Shown: positions 18,034 to 26,340 of the stretch, piece after piece
Layout: each line of letters begins with the position of its first letter
How positions within the stretch are numbered: position 1 is the stretch's first letter
Assembly: GCF_009857745.1 (NCBI RefSeq)
Contig: NZ_WWEN01000004.1
Coordinates: 310,001 to 374,000 of the forward strand
Source of the DNA: Thalassovita mangrovi
Lineage (GTDB): Bacteria; Pseudomonadota; Alphaproteobacteria; Rhodobacterales; Rhodobacteraceae
Direction: 5' to 3'
DNA length: 64,000 nucleotides
Program-made: the position numbers and the translations under genes
Notes under the pieces: model-generated
The model's database searches: none
Told to the model about the DNA's origin: nothing
What the model saw: the letters and a program-made list of their open reading frames with translations, nothing else

Positions 18034-19068
18034 ATGCGGTTTCTCGTCACCGGCGGCGCTGGTTTCCTGGGCATCAACCTGGTGCGGCACCTTCTGGCAC
18101 AGGGCCACCAGGTCCGCAGCTACGATATCGCGCCCTTCGATTACCCCGAAGCGGGGCAGATCGACGTTCTCACCGGCGATATTCGCAACCGCGATCTGCA
18201 TGACGCGGCCTTCGACGGCGTCGATATCGTGGTGCATTGCGCCGCCGCCCTGCCGCTGTGCACGCCCGAGGAAATCATGTCCACCGATGTGGGCGGCACC
18301 ACCTTGTTGCTGGAAACCGCGCTGGAAAAGGGGATCGAGAGGTTCATCCATATCTCGTCGACCGCCGTGTACGGCGTGCCAGATCACCATCCGCTTTATG
18401 AACACGACCGGCTGATCGGCGTCGGCCCCTATGGCGAGGCCAAGGTCGAGGCCGAAAAGGTCTGCGCGGGGTTCCGCGACAAGGGGTTGTGCGTGCCGGT
18501 GCTGCGGCCGAAATCCTTCGTCGGGCCGGAGCGGCTTGGCGTGTTCGAACTGCTGTATGATTTCGCCTATACCGGCCACGGGTTCCCGATCCTGGGCAAG
18601 GGCGACAACCTGTATCAGTTGCTCGATGTCGAAGACCTGTGCGACGCGATCAGCCTGTGCGCCGAAGGAGAGCGCGAGGCGGTTAACGATGTCTTCAACG
18701 TTGGCGCGGCAGAATTCGGCAGCTTCCGCGATTCCTTCCAGGCGGTGCTGGACCGGGCCGGGCATGGCAAGCGGATCAAGGGCATCCCCGCCGGTCCCGC
18801 GATCATGATCCTGCAGGCGCTGGAAAAGCTCCACCTGTCGCCGCTTTACGCCTGGATTTACGAAACCGCCGCCAAGGACAGTTTCGTCAGCATCGACAAG
18901 ATCCGCGACCGGTTGGGCTTTGTGCCGAAATATTCCAACCGCGACGCGCTGATCCGCAATTACGATTGGTACGTCGCCAACCGCGATCACATCGCGCAGC
19001 GCGCCGGCGTCACCCACCGCGTCCCTTGGAAGAAAGGAGCCTTGGAGCTTGTCCGGCTTTTCATGTAA
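18034..19068 (+). CDS. NAD-dependent epimerase/dehydratase (extended SDR)
   Basis: A 344-residue extended SDR. The NAD-binding glycine motif GGAGFLG is at residues 7-13, with an acidic residue (YDIAPFD) following strand 2. Catalytic Tyr133 and Lys137 lie in PYGEAK, and the partner serine is in HISSTAVYG. The C-terminal part (GKGDNLYQLLDVEDLCDAI) is typical of nucleotide-sugar epimerases or dehydratases. The substrate is not determinable from sequence and is probably a sugar nucleotide or polyprenyl-linked sugar. Its last 20 bases overlap the next gene, and it heads a three-gene operon. Confidence 0.85.
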   Translation: MRFLVTGGAGFLGINLVRHLLAQGHQVRSYDIAPFDYPEAGQIDVLTGDIRNRDLHDAAFDGVDIVVHCAAALPLCTPEEIMSTDVGGTTLLLETALEKGIERFIHISSTAVYGVPDHHPLYEHDRLIGVGPYGEAKVEAEKVCAGFRDKGLCVPVLRPKSFVGPERLGVFELLYDFAYTGHGFPILGKGDNLYQLLDVEDLCDAISLCAEGEREAVNDVFNVGAAEFGSFRDSFQAVLDRAGHGKRIKGIPAGPAIMILQALEKLHLSPLYAWIYETAAKDSFVSIDKIRDRLGFVPKYSNRDALIRNYDWYVANRDHIAQRAGVTHRVPWKKGALELVRLFM

Positions 19069-20809
19069 CCCCGCCCGTGCTCTTCTGATCGCCTGCATCA
19101 CGGCCCTCGCGGGGGGCGCATCCGCCCAAAGCGCTGAGGTTCTGGAGGCGCAGCGCGCCGCATATGACGCGGTGCAGCCGAAATCGGTGATCGATCTGCA
19201 GATGTTCCGCGCCACCACCGACGCGGCGCTGCCCGGCGACGGGGCGGGCCAGGTGCGTCTGATTTCGCTGAACCCGGCGGTGAACGCGTGGTTCGTGTTG
19301 CAGACCGGCACGGCGGATCAGCCGGCGCAGCAAAGCTATCACCTGGAAAATCCCGATCCGCACGGCCAACGGGTCGTTCTGGTGCCCGGCGACGACCCCA
19401 GGATCGAGTTGTGGCGCGGCGAAAGGAAACTGACCTGCCGCCCGTGGCAGGGCGATCCTTCGGCGCTGGAAGACGCGCGCAAGAAGGGCATTCCCTACGC
19501 ACCGATCTGCGACAAGCGGCTGTATCTGCGCAACAAGGCCTCGGGCGCGCGCACCACGCTGGAAGCCACCACCGAATTCCTGCGCGATCACGTCTGGGGC
19601 GGCGAAAAAATCCTGAACCTCGCCAAGGGGACGCTGTTCAAGGACAGCGAAATGGAAACCGCCAATGTGCTGGGCATGGAACAGGCCGGGCGCGAAGCGG
19701 TCGGGCCGGGGGCCGCGCAAATGCTGGAAACGCTGGAGGCGCGCCCGGTGATCGGCCACCAGATGGACATCACCGTCTATGGCGCCGATCCGGGCCGGAT
19801 GGCGGGCGGGCTGTGGTACCCGGTGCAGGGCGTGCCGGGCGTCTTCGCCAGCGCATACCAGCCCCGCTGGGTGCCCAAGGCGATCCTCGACGGGCCGGGC
19901 AAGGCGAACTGGCTCGACGGCACCGAAAGCCAGGCCAATGGCTATTTCGTGGCCTTTGATCTGTCGGCTTTCGATGTGGGCTTTGCGGTGGGCACCGATC
20001 ACCCCGGCGTCGGCTGGTCCGACCGCCCGCCGGTGTCGGTGCGCCCGCGCGGCATGCCGGGGCCGGACGGGTTCAGCAATGTGGCGCCCCTGATGCGGTT
20101 GGGCATGGTCAACCCGGATGTGGCCGACAGGGTGGTCGCCACCTTCACCGCCGGGTTCAAGCGCAGTCACGGCGCTTTCAGATACGGCGATTACCGCGAG
20201 GTGGATTACGGCAAGCATTACGGCTTCATCGAAAACGGCGCGATCCTGTCCAAGCTCTGGCCCGGGCTGTCGACGCTCTACGTGTTGAACGACGGCACCA
20301 TCGGCATGAAGACCTGGGAGGAGGCCGATAACGCGCTTCTGCCACGCATCCGCTTTGCCCGTCAGAATGGCGTGCCGATTGTGGTCACCGATCCCGAAAC
20401 CGGGCTGCCGGTGCCCGGCGACCGGGTTACCCAATGGGGCCCCGGCAACTGGTCGGGATCGGCCGAGGCCAAGCTGCGAACCCTGCGCGCGGGGGCCTGC
20501 ATGAAGCACAACGAAGGCCGGCAATACCTGATCTACGGCTATTTCTCGACCGCGACGCCTTCGGCCATGGCGCGAACTTTTCAGGCTTATGGCTGCGAAT
20601 ATGCTATGCTGCTGGATATGAACGCGCTCGAACACACCTATCTGGCGCTCTACGCCCGCAATGCGGACGGGATGCATGTGCAGCACCTGGTGCCGGGCAT
20701 GAAGCTGATCGAGAAGAAGGCGCGCGACGGCAACCTGATCCTGCGTTTCCTGGGGTTCGTGGATAATCGCGATTTCTTCTATCTGACACCGAAGGAGGAC
20801 CTGAAATGA
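19049..20809 (+). CDS. Secreted protein, possible phosphodiester-glycosidase (NAGPA)-like
   Basis: The start is probably TTG 19049, nine bases after AAAGGAG (19033-19039), inside the end of the epimerase gene. The product has 586 residues with a signal sequence (ARALLIACITALAGGASAQ). The C-terminal region (YLIYGYFSTATPSAMARTF then YAMLLDMNALEHTYLALY) resembles the end of the phosphodiester glycosidase domain, where a surface Gly/Asp-rich active-site strand follows an LxxxxxxGxxxAxxLD pattern. Other conserved-looking blocks include VTVYGADPGRMAGGLWYP and YGFIENGAILSKLWPGLST. The match is weak, so the enzymatic call is speculative. The stop overlaps the next start in ATGA. Confidence 0.5.
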   Translation: MSGFSCNPARALLIACITALAGGASAQSAEVLEAQRAAYDAVQPKSVIDLQMFRATTDAALPGDGAGQVRLISLNPAVNAWFVLQTGTADQPAQQSYHLENPDPHGQRVVLVPGDDPRIELWRGERKLTCRPWQGDPSALEDARKKGIPYAPICDKRLYLRNKASGARTTLEATTEFLRDHVWGGEKILNLAKGTLFKDSEMETANVLGMEQAGREAVGPGAAQMLETLEARPVIGHQMDITVYGADPGRMAGGLWYPVQGVPGVFASAYQPRWVPKAILDGPGKANWLDGTESQANGYFVAFDLSAFDVGFAVGTDHPGVGWSDRPPVSVRPRGMPGPDGFSNVAPLMRLGMVNPDVADRVVATFTAGFKRSHGAFRYGDYREVDYGKHYGFIENGAILSKLWPGLSTLYVLNDGTIGMKTWEEADNALLPRIRFARQNGVPIVVTDPETGLPVPGDRVTQWGPGNWSGSAEAKLRTLRAGACMKHNEGRQYLIYGYFSTATPSAMARTFQAYGCEYAMLLDMNALEHTYLALYARNADGMHVQHLVPGMKLIEKKARDGNLILRFLGFVDNRDFFYLTPKEDLK

Positions 20810-21789
20810 TCTTACGGACGGTAATGACGGCGCTGCTGGCCCTGACCCTGGTCTGGGGCAAGGGGGCGGCGGCGGGCACGCTGGCGGAAAACAACGAGGT
20901 TTTGTTCCAGCAATTGCAGAAGGTGCACCGGCTCAGCGCCAGCGAAATGCAGGCGATCCGCAACATCTTCGCCAAGTCGGGTTTCATGGGGCAGGGCAAT
21001 CCCAAGATCACCCGCCACCCGATGACGCCGGAACAATGCGCCGCGCGCATCCCCGGCGGCATCAGCCATTATGACAATGCCCGCAACACGCGCATCTGCG
21101 GCGATCGCTACATGGCGCCGCTCTATGATCCGAAAACCGAACGGCCCGAGGATGCCAAGGCCTGCATCGACATGTTCGAATTCCCCAACATCCCCTGCAC
21201 CTACCCGGTGGTCTGGACCAAGGCGATGGAAGCGGCCGAGGTCTGTTCGGCGATGGGCAAGCGGCTGTGCGACGCGCATGAATGGGAAGGTGCCTGCGAC
21301 GGCGCGCTGGAAGCGCCCGATTATCCGTTCGGCGCCGGGTCGGTGGCGGCGATGCGCAGCATCCACAACAATAAATACGCATCGAGCGCGCATTGGGCCT
21401 ATGGCCCCAGCTTCAAACGCGGGGTCTGCGCCCAGAACAGCGAAAAAAGCGCGTCCTGCGGCGGTGGCGGCTATAACAGCTGCGGATCGAACACCTATCC
21501 CACCGGGTCATTCCCCGACTGCGTCAGCAAGCTGGGCGTCTATGACCAGCACGGCAACGCGGCCGAACACATGAACCTGCCGATGGCGCCCGACCAGATG
21601 TCGAGCCGCGGATCGACCAAGCTCGGCGTGACCGAGATGAAGGGCAGCTGGTTCATCTGGGACAAGTACCGCGCCCATCCCGATTGGTGCCGCTGGCGTG
21701 CGCCGTACTGGCACGGGTCGCGGGTGATGAGCCCGGCCAGCCACGAGAATTATCACCTCGGCTTCCGCTGCTGCAAGACGGTGAACTGA
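20806..21789 (+). CDS. Secreted FGE/SUMF1-family protein, cysteine-rich
   Basis: A 327-residue protein with a signal peptide (ILRTVMTALLALTLVWGKGAAAG). From about residue 120 it shows the formylglycine-generating-enzyme/SUMF1 fold: CIDMFEFPNIPC, AAEVCSAMGKRLCDAHEWE followed by GACDGA, VYDQHGNAAEHMN (the GNxxEW-like position is AAEHM), and the terminal YHLGFRCCK. The many cysteines suggest disulfides, consistent with export. Family members activate sulfatases or act as C-type-lectin-like binders or EgtB/PvdO-type oxidases. No sulfatase gene is visible nearby. It is translationally coupled (ATGA) to the phosphodiester-glycosidase-like gene, so the two may act on the same extracellular substrate. 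Confidence 0.75.
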   Translation: MILRTVMTALLALTLVWGKGAAAGTLAENNEVLFQQLQKVHRLSASEMQAIRNIFAKSGFMGQGNPKITRHPMTPEQCAARIPGGISHYDNARNTRICGDRYMAPLYDPKTERPEDAKACIDMFEFPNIPCTYPVVWTKAMEAAEVCSAMGKRLCDAHEWEGACDGALEAPDYPFGAGSVAAMRSIHNNKYASSAHWAYGPSFKRGVCAQNSEKSASCGGGGYNSCGSNTYPTGSFPDCVSKLGVYDQHGNAAEHMNLPMAPDQMSSRGSTKLGVTEMKGSWFIWDKYRAHPDWCRWRAPYWHGSRVMSPASHENYHLGFRCCKTVN

Positions 21790-22018
21790 GCGGGACGCGC
21801 CGGTCAAACCCGGCCCGGAACAAGGCCGAAGGCCGCCGGGCCAGCGCCAGTCCGCCCGCACGGGCTGGCGCTTTCGGGGGGCTTGTTCCGCTCCTGACAG
21901 GGCGCACGGGTTCGGCGCGATAAACTGCCATGTTGAACCGTCGCGGCACCACCCCGCGGACTGGCGCGGGCCCGGCTTGCACCGCAGCAAGACGGTGAGC
22001 CGCGCGGTGCGCGCCAAA

Positions 22019-22048
22019 GAAAAACGCCAGCCCCGGGGGCTGGCGTTT
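22019..22048 (-). terminator. Terminator of the minus-strand secreted-protein gene
   Basis: Arms 22025-22034 (CGCCAGCCCC) and 22036-22045 (GGGGCTGGCG) form a strong hairpin. On the minus strand it is followed by CGTTTTTCTTT. It lies about 30 bases past the stop codon of the 22076-22966 gene. The arms continue into AAA/TTT, so it may work in both directions. The rest of the gap 21790-22018 has GC-rich inverted sequences and no convincing gene. Confidence 0.85.
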
Positions 22049-22075
22049 CACGCTTCTGATCGAAGGATTTGCGGC

Positions 22076-22966
22076 TCAGCGATAGAGCGACGCCTGCAGC
22101 CGGTCGGGATTGTCGATCGGGCCTTCGCTGGAAATGATCCCGGCCAGATCGCGGTCGGCCAGAACCTCGGCCAGCGGGCGCGGTTCGCCGTTGACCAGCG
22201 CGGTCGGCGCGACCAGGCGCACGCCGTGGCTGTAATCGGCATATTGCGCGCCATGCACGGTCGACAGCGGCTGGATCGGGCGGCCGTTGGTGCGGTGCCA
22301 GCCATAGATCGCCACCCGGCCATGGGCGTTCAGCAGCCGCCGGGTCAGCACGATGTCCTTTTTCTGACCGGCGGTCAGGCTGCCCGGGGTGCGGGCGGCG
22401 CGGGTGCGGGCCTTTTCAACGGTCACGTTGTGGCGGACCAGGTAATCGGTGGAGCTCATCTGCCGGGTCGGTTCCATCGGGCTGGGCGCCAGGTGCACCT
22501 CGGCCTGCTGATAGATCGCGTCGACCATCCGCGGTGTGGGCAGGAAGAAGCCAAGGTTGTCGGCGATCCGCGCGGCGGCGGGCAGTCCCAGCGGCACCCG
22601 CACGTAGTCGGCATCCGACCCGACCGACAGGTATTCCGGCGTCACGCAGATGGTGATGTCGGTGACCTTGCCGTCGGCGCCCTTGCCCGACAGGGTCACA
22701 GGGGTCAGGCGGCGCTGAAACGCGGGCATGTTGCCCGACAGGATCTGCCGTTCGATCACCGCGTCGCGTTCCGGCCCCGAGATGTTCAGCACCTGCTGCA
22801 TCACTTCGCTGCCCCCGGCGGCGCCGAGTTTGCGGTTCGGTACGGAATGGGAAATCGCGTTGTTGCAGCCGGCTGTGGCGGCTTGGCTTGCGGTGGCGGA
22901 GATGGAGGCACTCAAAACGATAGTGGCGAAGGACGCGACGCGTCCAATCGAACTCAACTTCATCAT
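22076..22966 (-). CDS. Secreted protein of unknown function
   Basis: The start is ATG 22966 with AGGAA nine bases upstream on the minus strand, giving 296 residues. The frame stays open further upstream, but that part lacks a signal sequence and codon character. A signal peptide (KLSSIGRVASFATIVLSAS..., cleaved near SQAATA) is followed by AGCNNAISHSVPNRKLGAAGG. Conspicuous conserved-looking blocks are VRVPLGLPAAARIADNLGFF, then TPRMVDAIYQQAEV, IYGWHRTNGRPIQPLS, and HGAQYADYSHGVRLV. The His/Asp/Tyr-rich last two blocks look like an active or metal site, but no family with known activity was recognised. It is divergent from the Lon-family protease gene. Confidence 0.7.
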   Translation of the reverse strand: MMKLSSIGRVASFATIVLSASISATASQAATAGCNNAISHSVPNRKLGAAGGSEVMQQVLNISGPERDAVIERQILSGNMPAFQRRLTPVTLSGKGADGKVTDITICVTPEYLSVGSDADYVRVPLGLPAAARIADNLGFFLPTPRMVDAIYQQAEVHLAPSPMEPTRQMSSTDYLVRHNVTVEKARTRAARTPGSLTAGQKKDIVLTRRLLNAHGRVAIYGWHRTNGRPIQPLSTVHGAQYADYSHGVRLVAPTALVNGEPRPLAEVLADRDLAGIISSEGPIDNPDRLQASLYR

Positions 22967-23196
22967 GTCTTGGCATTCCTGCTCTGGTTTCTGCTCCGCC
23001 CAATATGGGTATCGTAGGGTAAAGGTCGAGCGGGAGCATCGAAAAGGCCCTGAAATAAGCGATTTCCTGCCATTCCCGATCCGTTTGATCGGCGCAGGCC
23101 CGCCCGCGCGGCGGGGTGCGGCAATACGACTACCCATTGATGACCGCGGCGATTTCCGGTCTAGTCGGATCAGCCCAGGGAAAGTGAGAGAGCAGA

Positions 23197-25629
23197 ATGA
23201 AAGACCTCCCGTCCGCGAAATTGCGTAACCGCTGCGATCCCGAAACACTGCCGTTCCGCACCACCGCCGAGATCGAGGACTTCCGCGATCTGATCGGGCA
23301 GGACCGGGCGCTGGACGCGATCCGGCTGTCGTCGGAATTGCCGCATCGCGATTTCAACCTGTTCGTCCTGGGGCCCAGCGGAACCGGGCGGCATGACGCC
23401 GTCGACAAGCTGCTGCGCGAACAGGCGCTGAAACGGCCGGTGCCGTCGGACTGGGTCTATGTCAACAATTTCGCCGCCGCGCATAAACCGGTCGCGATGC
23501 GGCTGCCGGCGGGGACGGCGACGACGCTCAGGAAAGCGATGCAGGATCTGGTCGACGATCTGGCCAGCGACATCCCGGCGCTTTTCGAATCCGACGATTA
23601 CCAGACCCAGCGGCGCGCCATAGAAGAGGAACTGGGCGAGGCGCATGAAGCGGCGATGACCGAATTCGCCGACCGCGCCAAGTCCGAAAACGTGGCGCTG
23701 CTGCGCACGCCGATGGGGTTCATGCTGGCGGCGCTGCATGACGGGCAGATCGTCAAGCCCGACGATTTCCAGAAACTCAGCCCCAAGGAACAGGAAGAGA
23801 TCGAGGAAAAGATCGAACGCCTGCAGGAGGAACTGGCGGTGGTGCTGCGCGAGGCACCGAAGCTGGAAAAGGAACACCGCCAGCGGGTCGAGGATCTGAA
23901 CGCCGAGATGGCCGAACGCGCGGTATCGGCCCGGGTGGCCGAAATCAGCGCCGACCTGATGGCGATCGAACCGGTGGCCGACTACCTGGAAAAGGTGCGC
24001 CAGGACATGATCGCCCATGCCGAACTGTTCCTGATCGTGGCGTCGCAGAAGAAGGAAGGCAACTTTCCCGACGCGATCAGCCGGTCGCATAACCGGCCCG
24101 AATTTTCCCGCTATGTCGTCAATGTGATGGTGACGCAGAACTGCGCCGAAGATGCCGGCGCCCCGGTGGAATCGGAAAAATTGCCGACGCTCGACCGGCT
24201 GATCGGGCGGATCGATCACGTGTCCGAAATGGGATCGCTGGTGACCAATTTCACCCTGATCAAGCCCGGCGCGCTGCACCGGGCCAATGGCGGTTACCTG
24301 GTGCTGGACGCGCGTCACGTGCTGTCCGAACCCTATGCCTGGGATTCGCTGAAACGCTGCCTGCGCAACCAGTCGGTCAGCATCACGTCCTTGGCCGAAC
24401 GGCTGAGCCTGGTGTCGACCACTTCGCTGGAACCCGATCCGATCCCGCTTGATTTGCGGGTGGTGCTGATCGGCGACCGGATGCTGCATGCGCTGCTGGT
24501 CATGCTGGACCCGGATTTCAACGAATTGTTCAAGATCCAGGCCGATTTCGAGGAAGTGGTGGAGCGCAGCCCGGAAAACATGGTGCTGTTCGCCCGGCTG
24601 ATCGGCAGCTATGCCAAGCGCGAAGGGCTGCGCCCGGTCACCGCCGATGGCGTCGCGCGGCTGCTGGACGAAGCCACAAGGGTGGCCGAGGACAGCGAGA
24701 AACTGTCGCTGCGGCTGCGCGCGGTGGGCGACCTGCTGCGCGAGGCGGAACATTACGCCGGCGGGCGGGGCTGCGACAATGTCGAGGCCGCCGATATCGA
24801 ACGCGCCATCGCGGAAAAGGAACGCCGCGCGTCGCGGATCAAGGACCGGATGCAGGAAGCGATCACCCGCGAAACCATCCTGATCGACACCACGGGCGAA
24901 AAGCTAGGCCAGATCAACGGATTGGCGGTGATCGGGTTGGGCGATTACCGGTTCGGCCGGCCGTCGCGCATTTCCGCGCGGGTGCGGATGGGCGCGGGCA
25001 AGCTGATCGATATAGAACGCGAGGTCGAACTGGGCGGGCCGCTGCATTCCAAGGGCGTGATGATCCTGTCGGGCTACCTGGCGTCGCATTATGCGCTCGA
25101 CGTGCCCTATTCGCTGCACGCCAGCCTGGTGTTTGAACAAAGCTATGGCGGGGTGGATGGCGACAGCGCGTCGTCGGCAGAGCTTTACGCGCTGCTTTCC
25201 GCGCTGTCGGGCCTGCCGATCAAGCAGGGCATCGCGGTCACCGGATCGGTCAACCAGAACGGCGAGGTGCAGGCGATCGGCGGCGTGAACGAAAAGATCG
25301 AGGGCTTCTTTGAAACCTGCGCGGCGCGCGGTCTGACCGGCGATCAGGGGGTGATGATCCCGAAATCCAACGTCGAACACCTGATGCTGCGCGACGATGT
25401 GGTGCAGGCGGTCGAGGACGGCAAGTTCCGCGTCATCCCGGTGGCGAGTATCGACGAGGGGATCGAGGTTCTGACCGGCACCCCGGCAGGCAGCCGGGCG
25501 GCCGACGGGGCTTTCCCCGAAGGGTCCGTCAACGCCCGGGTCGAAGCGACCCTGCGCGACTATGCCGAAACCCGCCGCGCCTTCGCCAAGTCGGGGAAAA
25601 ACGGCAACAACAACGGGGACGACAAATGA
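23197..25629 (+). CDS. Lon-family AAA+ protease (LonB-like/AAA_32)
   Basis: An 810-residue protein. The N-terminal ATPase module begins with FRDLIGQDRALDAIRLSSEL and has a degenerate P-loop GPSGTGRHDAV (residues about 54-64) where Arg-His replaces Lys-Ser/Thr. A long helical/coiled-coil insertion (about 160-270) is followed by the rest of the AAA core (HRANGGYLVLDARHVL, DLRVVLIGDR). The C-terminal Lon peptidase domain has Ser657 in VDGDSASSAEL and Lys700 in AIGGVNEKIEGFF. The 43-residue spacing equals that of the Ser-Lys dyad in E. coli Lon. It is predicted to be a cytosolic ATP-dependent protease for damaged or regulatory proteins. The stop overlaps the next start (ATGA). Confidence 0.9.
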   Translation: MKDLPSAKLRNRCDPETLPFRTTAEIEDFRDLIGQDRALDAIRLSSELPHRDFNLFVLGPSGTGRHDAVDKLLREQALKRPVPSDWVYVNNFAAAHKPVAMRLPAGTATTLRKAMQDLVDDLASDIPALFESDDYQTQRRAIEEELGEAHEAAMTEFADRAKSENVALLRTPMGFMLAALHDGQIVKPDDFQKLSPKEQEEIEEKIERLQEELAVVLREAPKLEKEHRQRVEDLNAEMAERAVSARVAEISADLMAIEPVADYLEKVRQDMIAHAELFLIVASQKKEGNFPDAISRSHNRPEFSRYVVNVMVTQNCAEDAGAPVESEKLPTLDRLIGRIDHVSEMGSLVTNFTLIKPGALHRANGGYLVLDARHVLSEPYAWDSLKRCLRNQSVSITSLAERLSLVSTTSLEPDPIPLDLRVVLIGDRMLHALLVMLDPDFNELFKIQADFEEVVERSPENMVLFARLIGSYAKREGLRPVTADGVARLLDEATRVAEDSEKLSLRLRAVGDLLREAEHYAGGRGCDNVEAADIERAIAEKERRASRIKDRMQEAITRETILIDTTGEKLGQINGLAVIGLGDYRFGRPSRISARVRMGAGKLIDIEREVELGGPLHSKGVMILSGYLASHYALDVPYSLHASLVFEQSYGGVDGDSASSAELYALLSALSGLPIKQGIAVTGSVNQNGEVQAIGGVNEKIEGFFETCAARGLTGDQGVMIPKSNVEHLMLRDDVVQAVEDGKFRVIPVASIDEGIEVLTGTPAGSRAADGAFPEGSVNARVEATLRDYAETRRAFAKSGKNGNNNGDDK

Positions 25630-26309
25630 CCGGCGGTCGTACAGGCCCCCGGCGCGTCCTGGTCGGGGCGGGCTGTTTCGCCGATGCCCTCGCGGCGCTG
25701 CGCCTGCTGGAGCGACTGGACGGGCCCTACCTGGACGAAATCCGCGGCGTGCTGGTCGAAGATACCGGGTTTTCCGGCGCCGCGATGCCGGGGCAGCGGG
25801 TGGTGAGCGCCGCGGGCGTGTTGAGCGTGGCGCCCTCGGCGCAGCAATTGCGCCGCCAGTTCGAACGCGATGCCCGCGCCTTCGAGCGGATGCTGTCGCA
25901 AATCGCAGGCAGCGGCAAATGGAGCTTCGAGCACCAGGAGGGCGAATTGTTCGGCCATCTGCGCGACGCGGCGCGGGGCTGGGACATGCTGCTGGTCGGG
26001 CACCGAAAGACGCAGGCGTTGCCGGGCCGGGTGATCCTGATCGCACCCACCGCCGGGGCTTCGGCCCGCGCCGCCGATTTCGCCGCCGAACTGGCTGGGG
26101 TGCTGGGCGTGCCGGTGCAGCGGTTGGCGGTCCGGCCCGGGGGCGAGGCGGCGCTGCTGGACCGGCTGGGGCGCATCCCGGCGGCGGCGCTGGTCATCGA
26201 CCTGTCGGCGGGCGGGCTGACCGGCGAGGAACCTTTGCAGGCGCTGATCGACGCGGCGCGTTGCCCCGCCTTCGTGCTGGAACCGAAAGAGGAACCGGCG
26301 CAGGGCTGA
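25626..26309 (+). CDS. USP-like protein coupled to the Lon-family protease
   Basis: A 227-residue Ala/Leu/Gly-rich cytosolic protein. The layout suggests two halves with Rossmann-like strands (RRVLVGAGCFADALAALRLL, MLLVGHRKTQALPGRVILIAP, AAALVIDLSAGG, RCPAFVLEP), reminiscent of universal stress protein folds. No ATP-binding GxxGxxxxS(S/T) motif is obvious. Its start overlaps the protease stop, so co-expression is likely and it may be an adaptor or stress partner. The function call is weak. Confidence 0.6.
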   Translation: MTGGRTGPRRVLVGAGCFADALAALRLLERLDGPYLDEIRGVLVEDTGFSGAAMPGQRVVSAAGVLSVAPSAQQLRRQFERDARAFERMLSQIAGSGKWSFEHQEGELFGHLRDAARGWDMLLVGHRKTQALPGRVILIAPTAGASARAADFAAELAGVLGVPVQRLAVRPGGEAALLDRLGRIPAAALVIDLSAGGLTGEEPLQALIDAARCPAFVLEPKEEPAQG

Positions 26310-26340
26310 CGGCACATTCTTGGCAGACCGGGGAGGGGTC

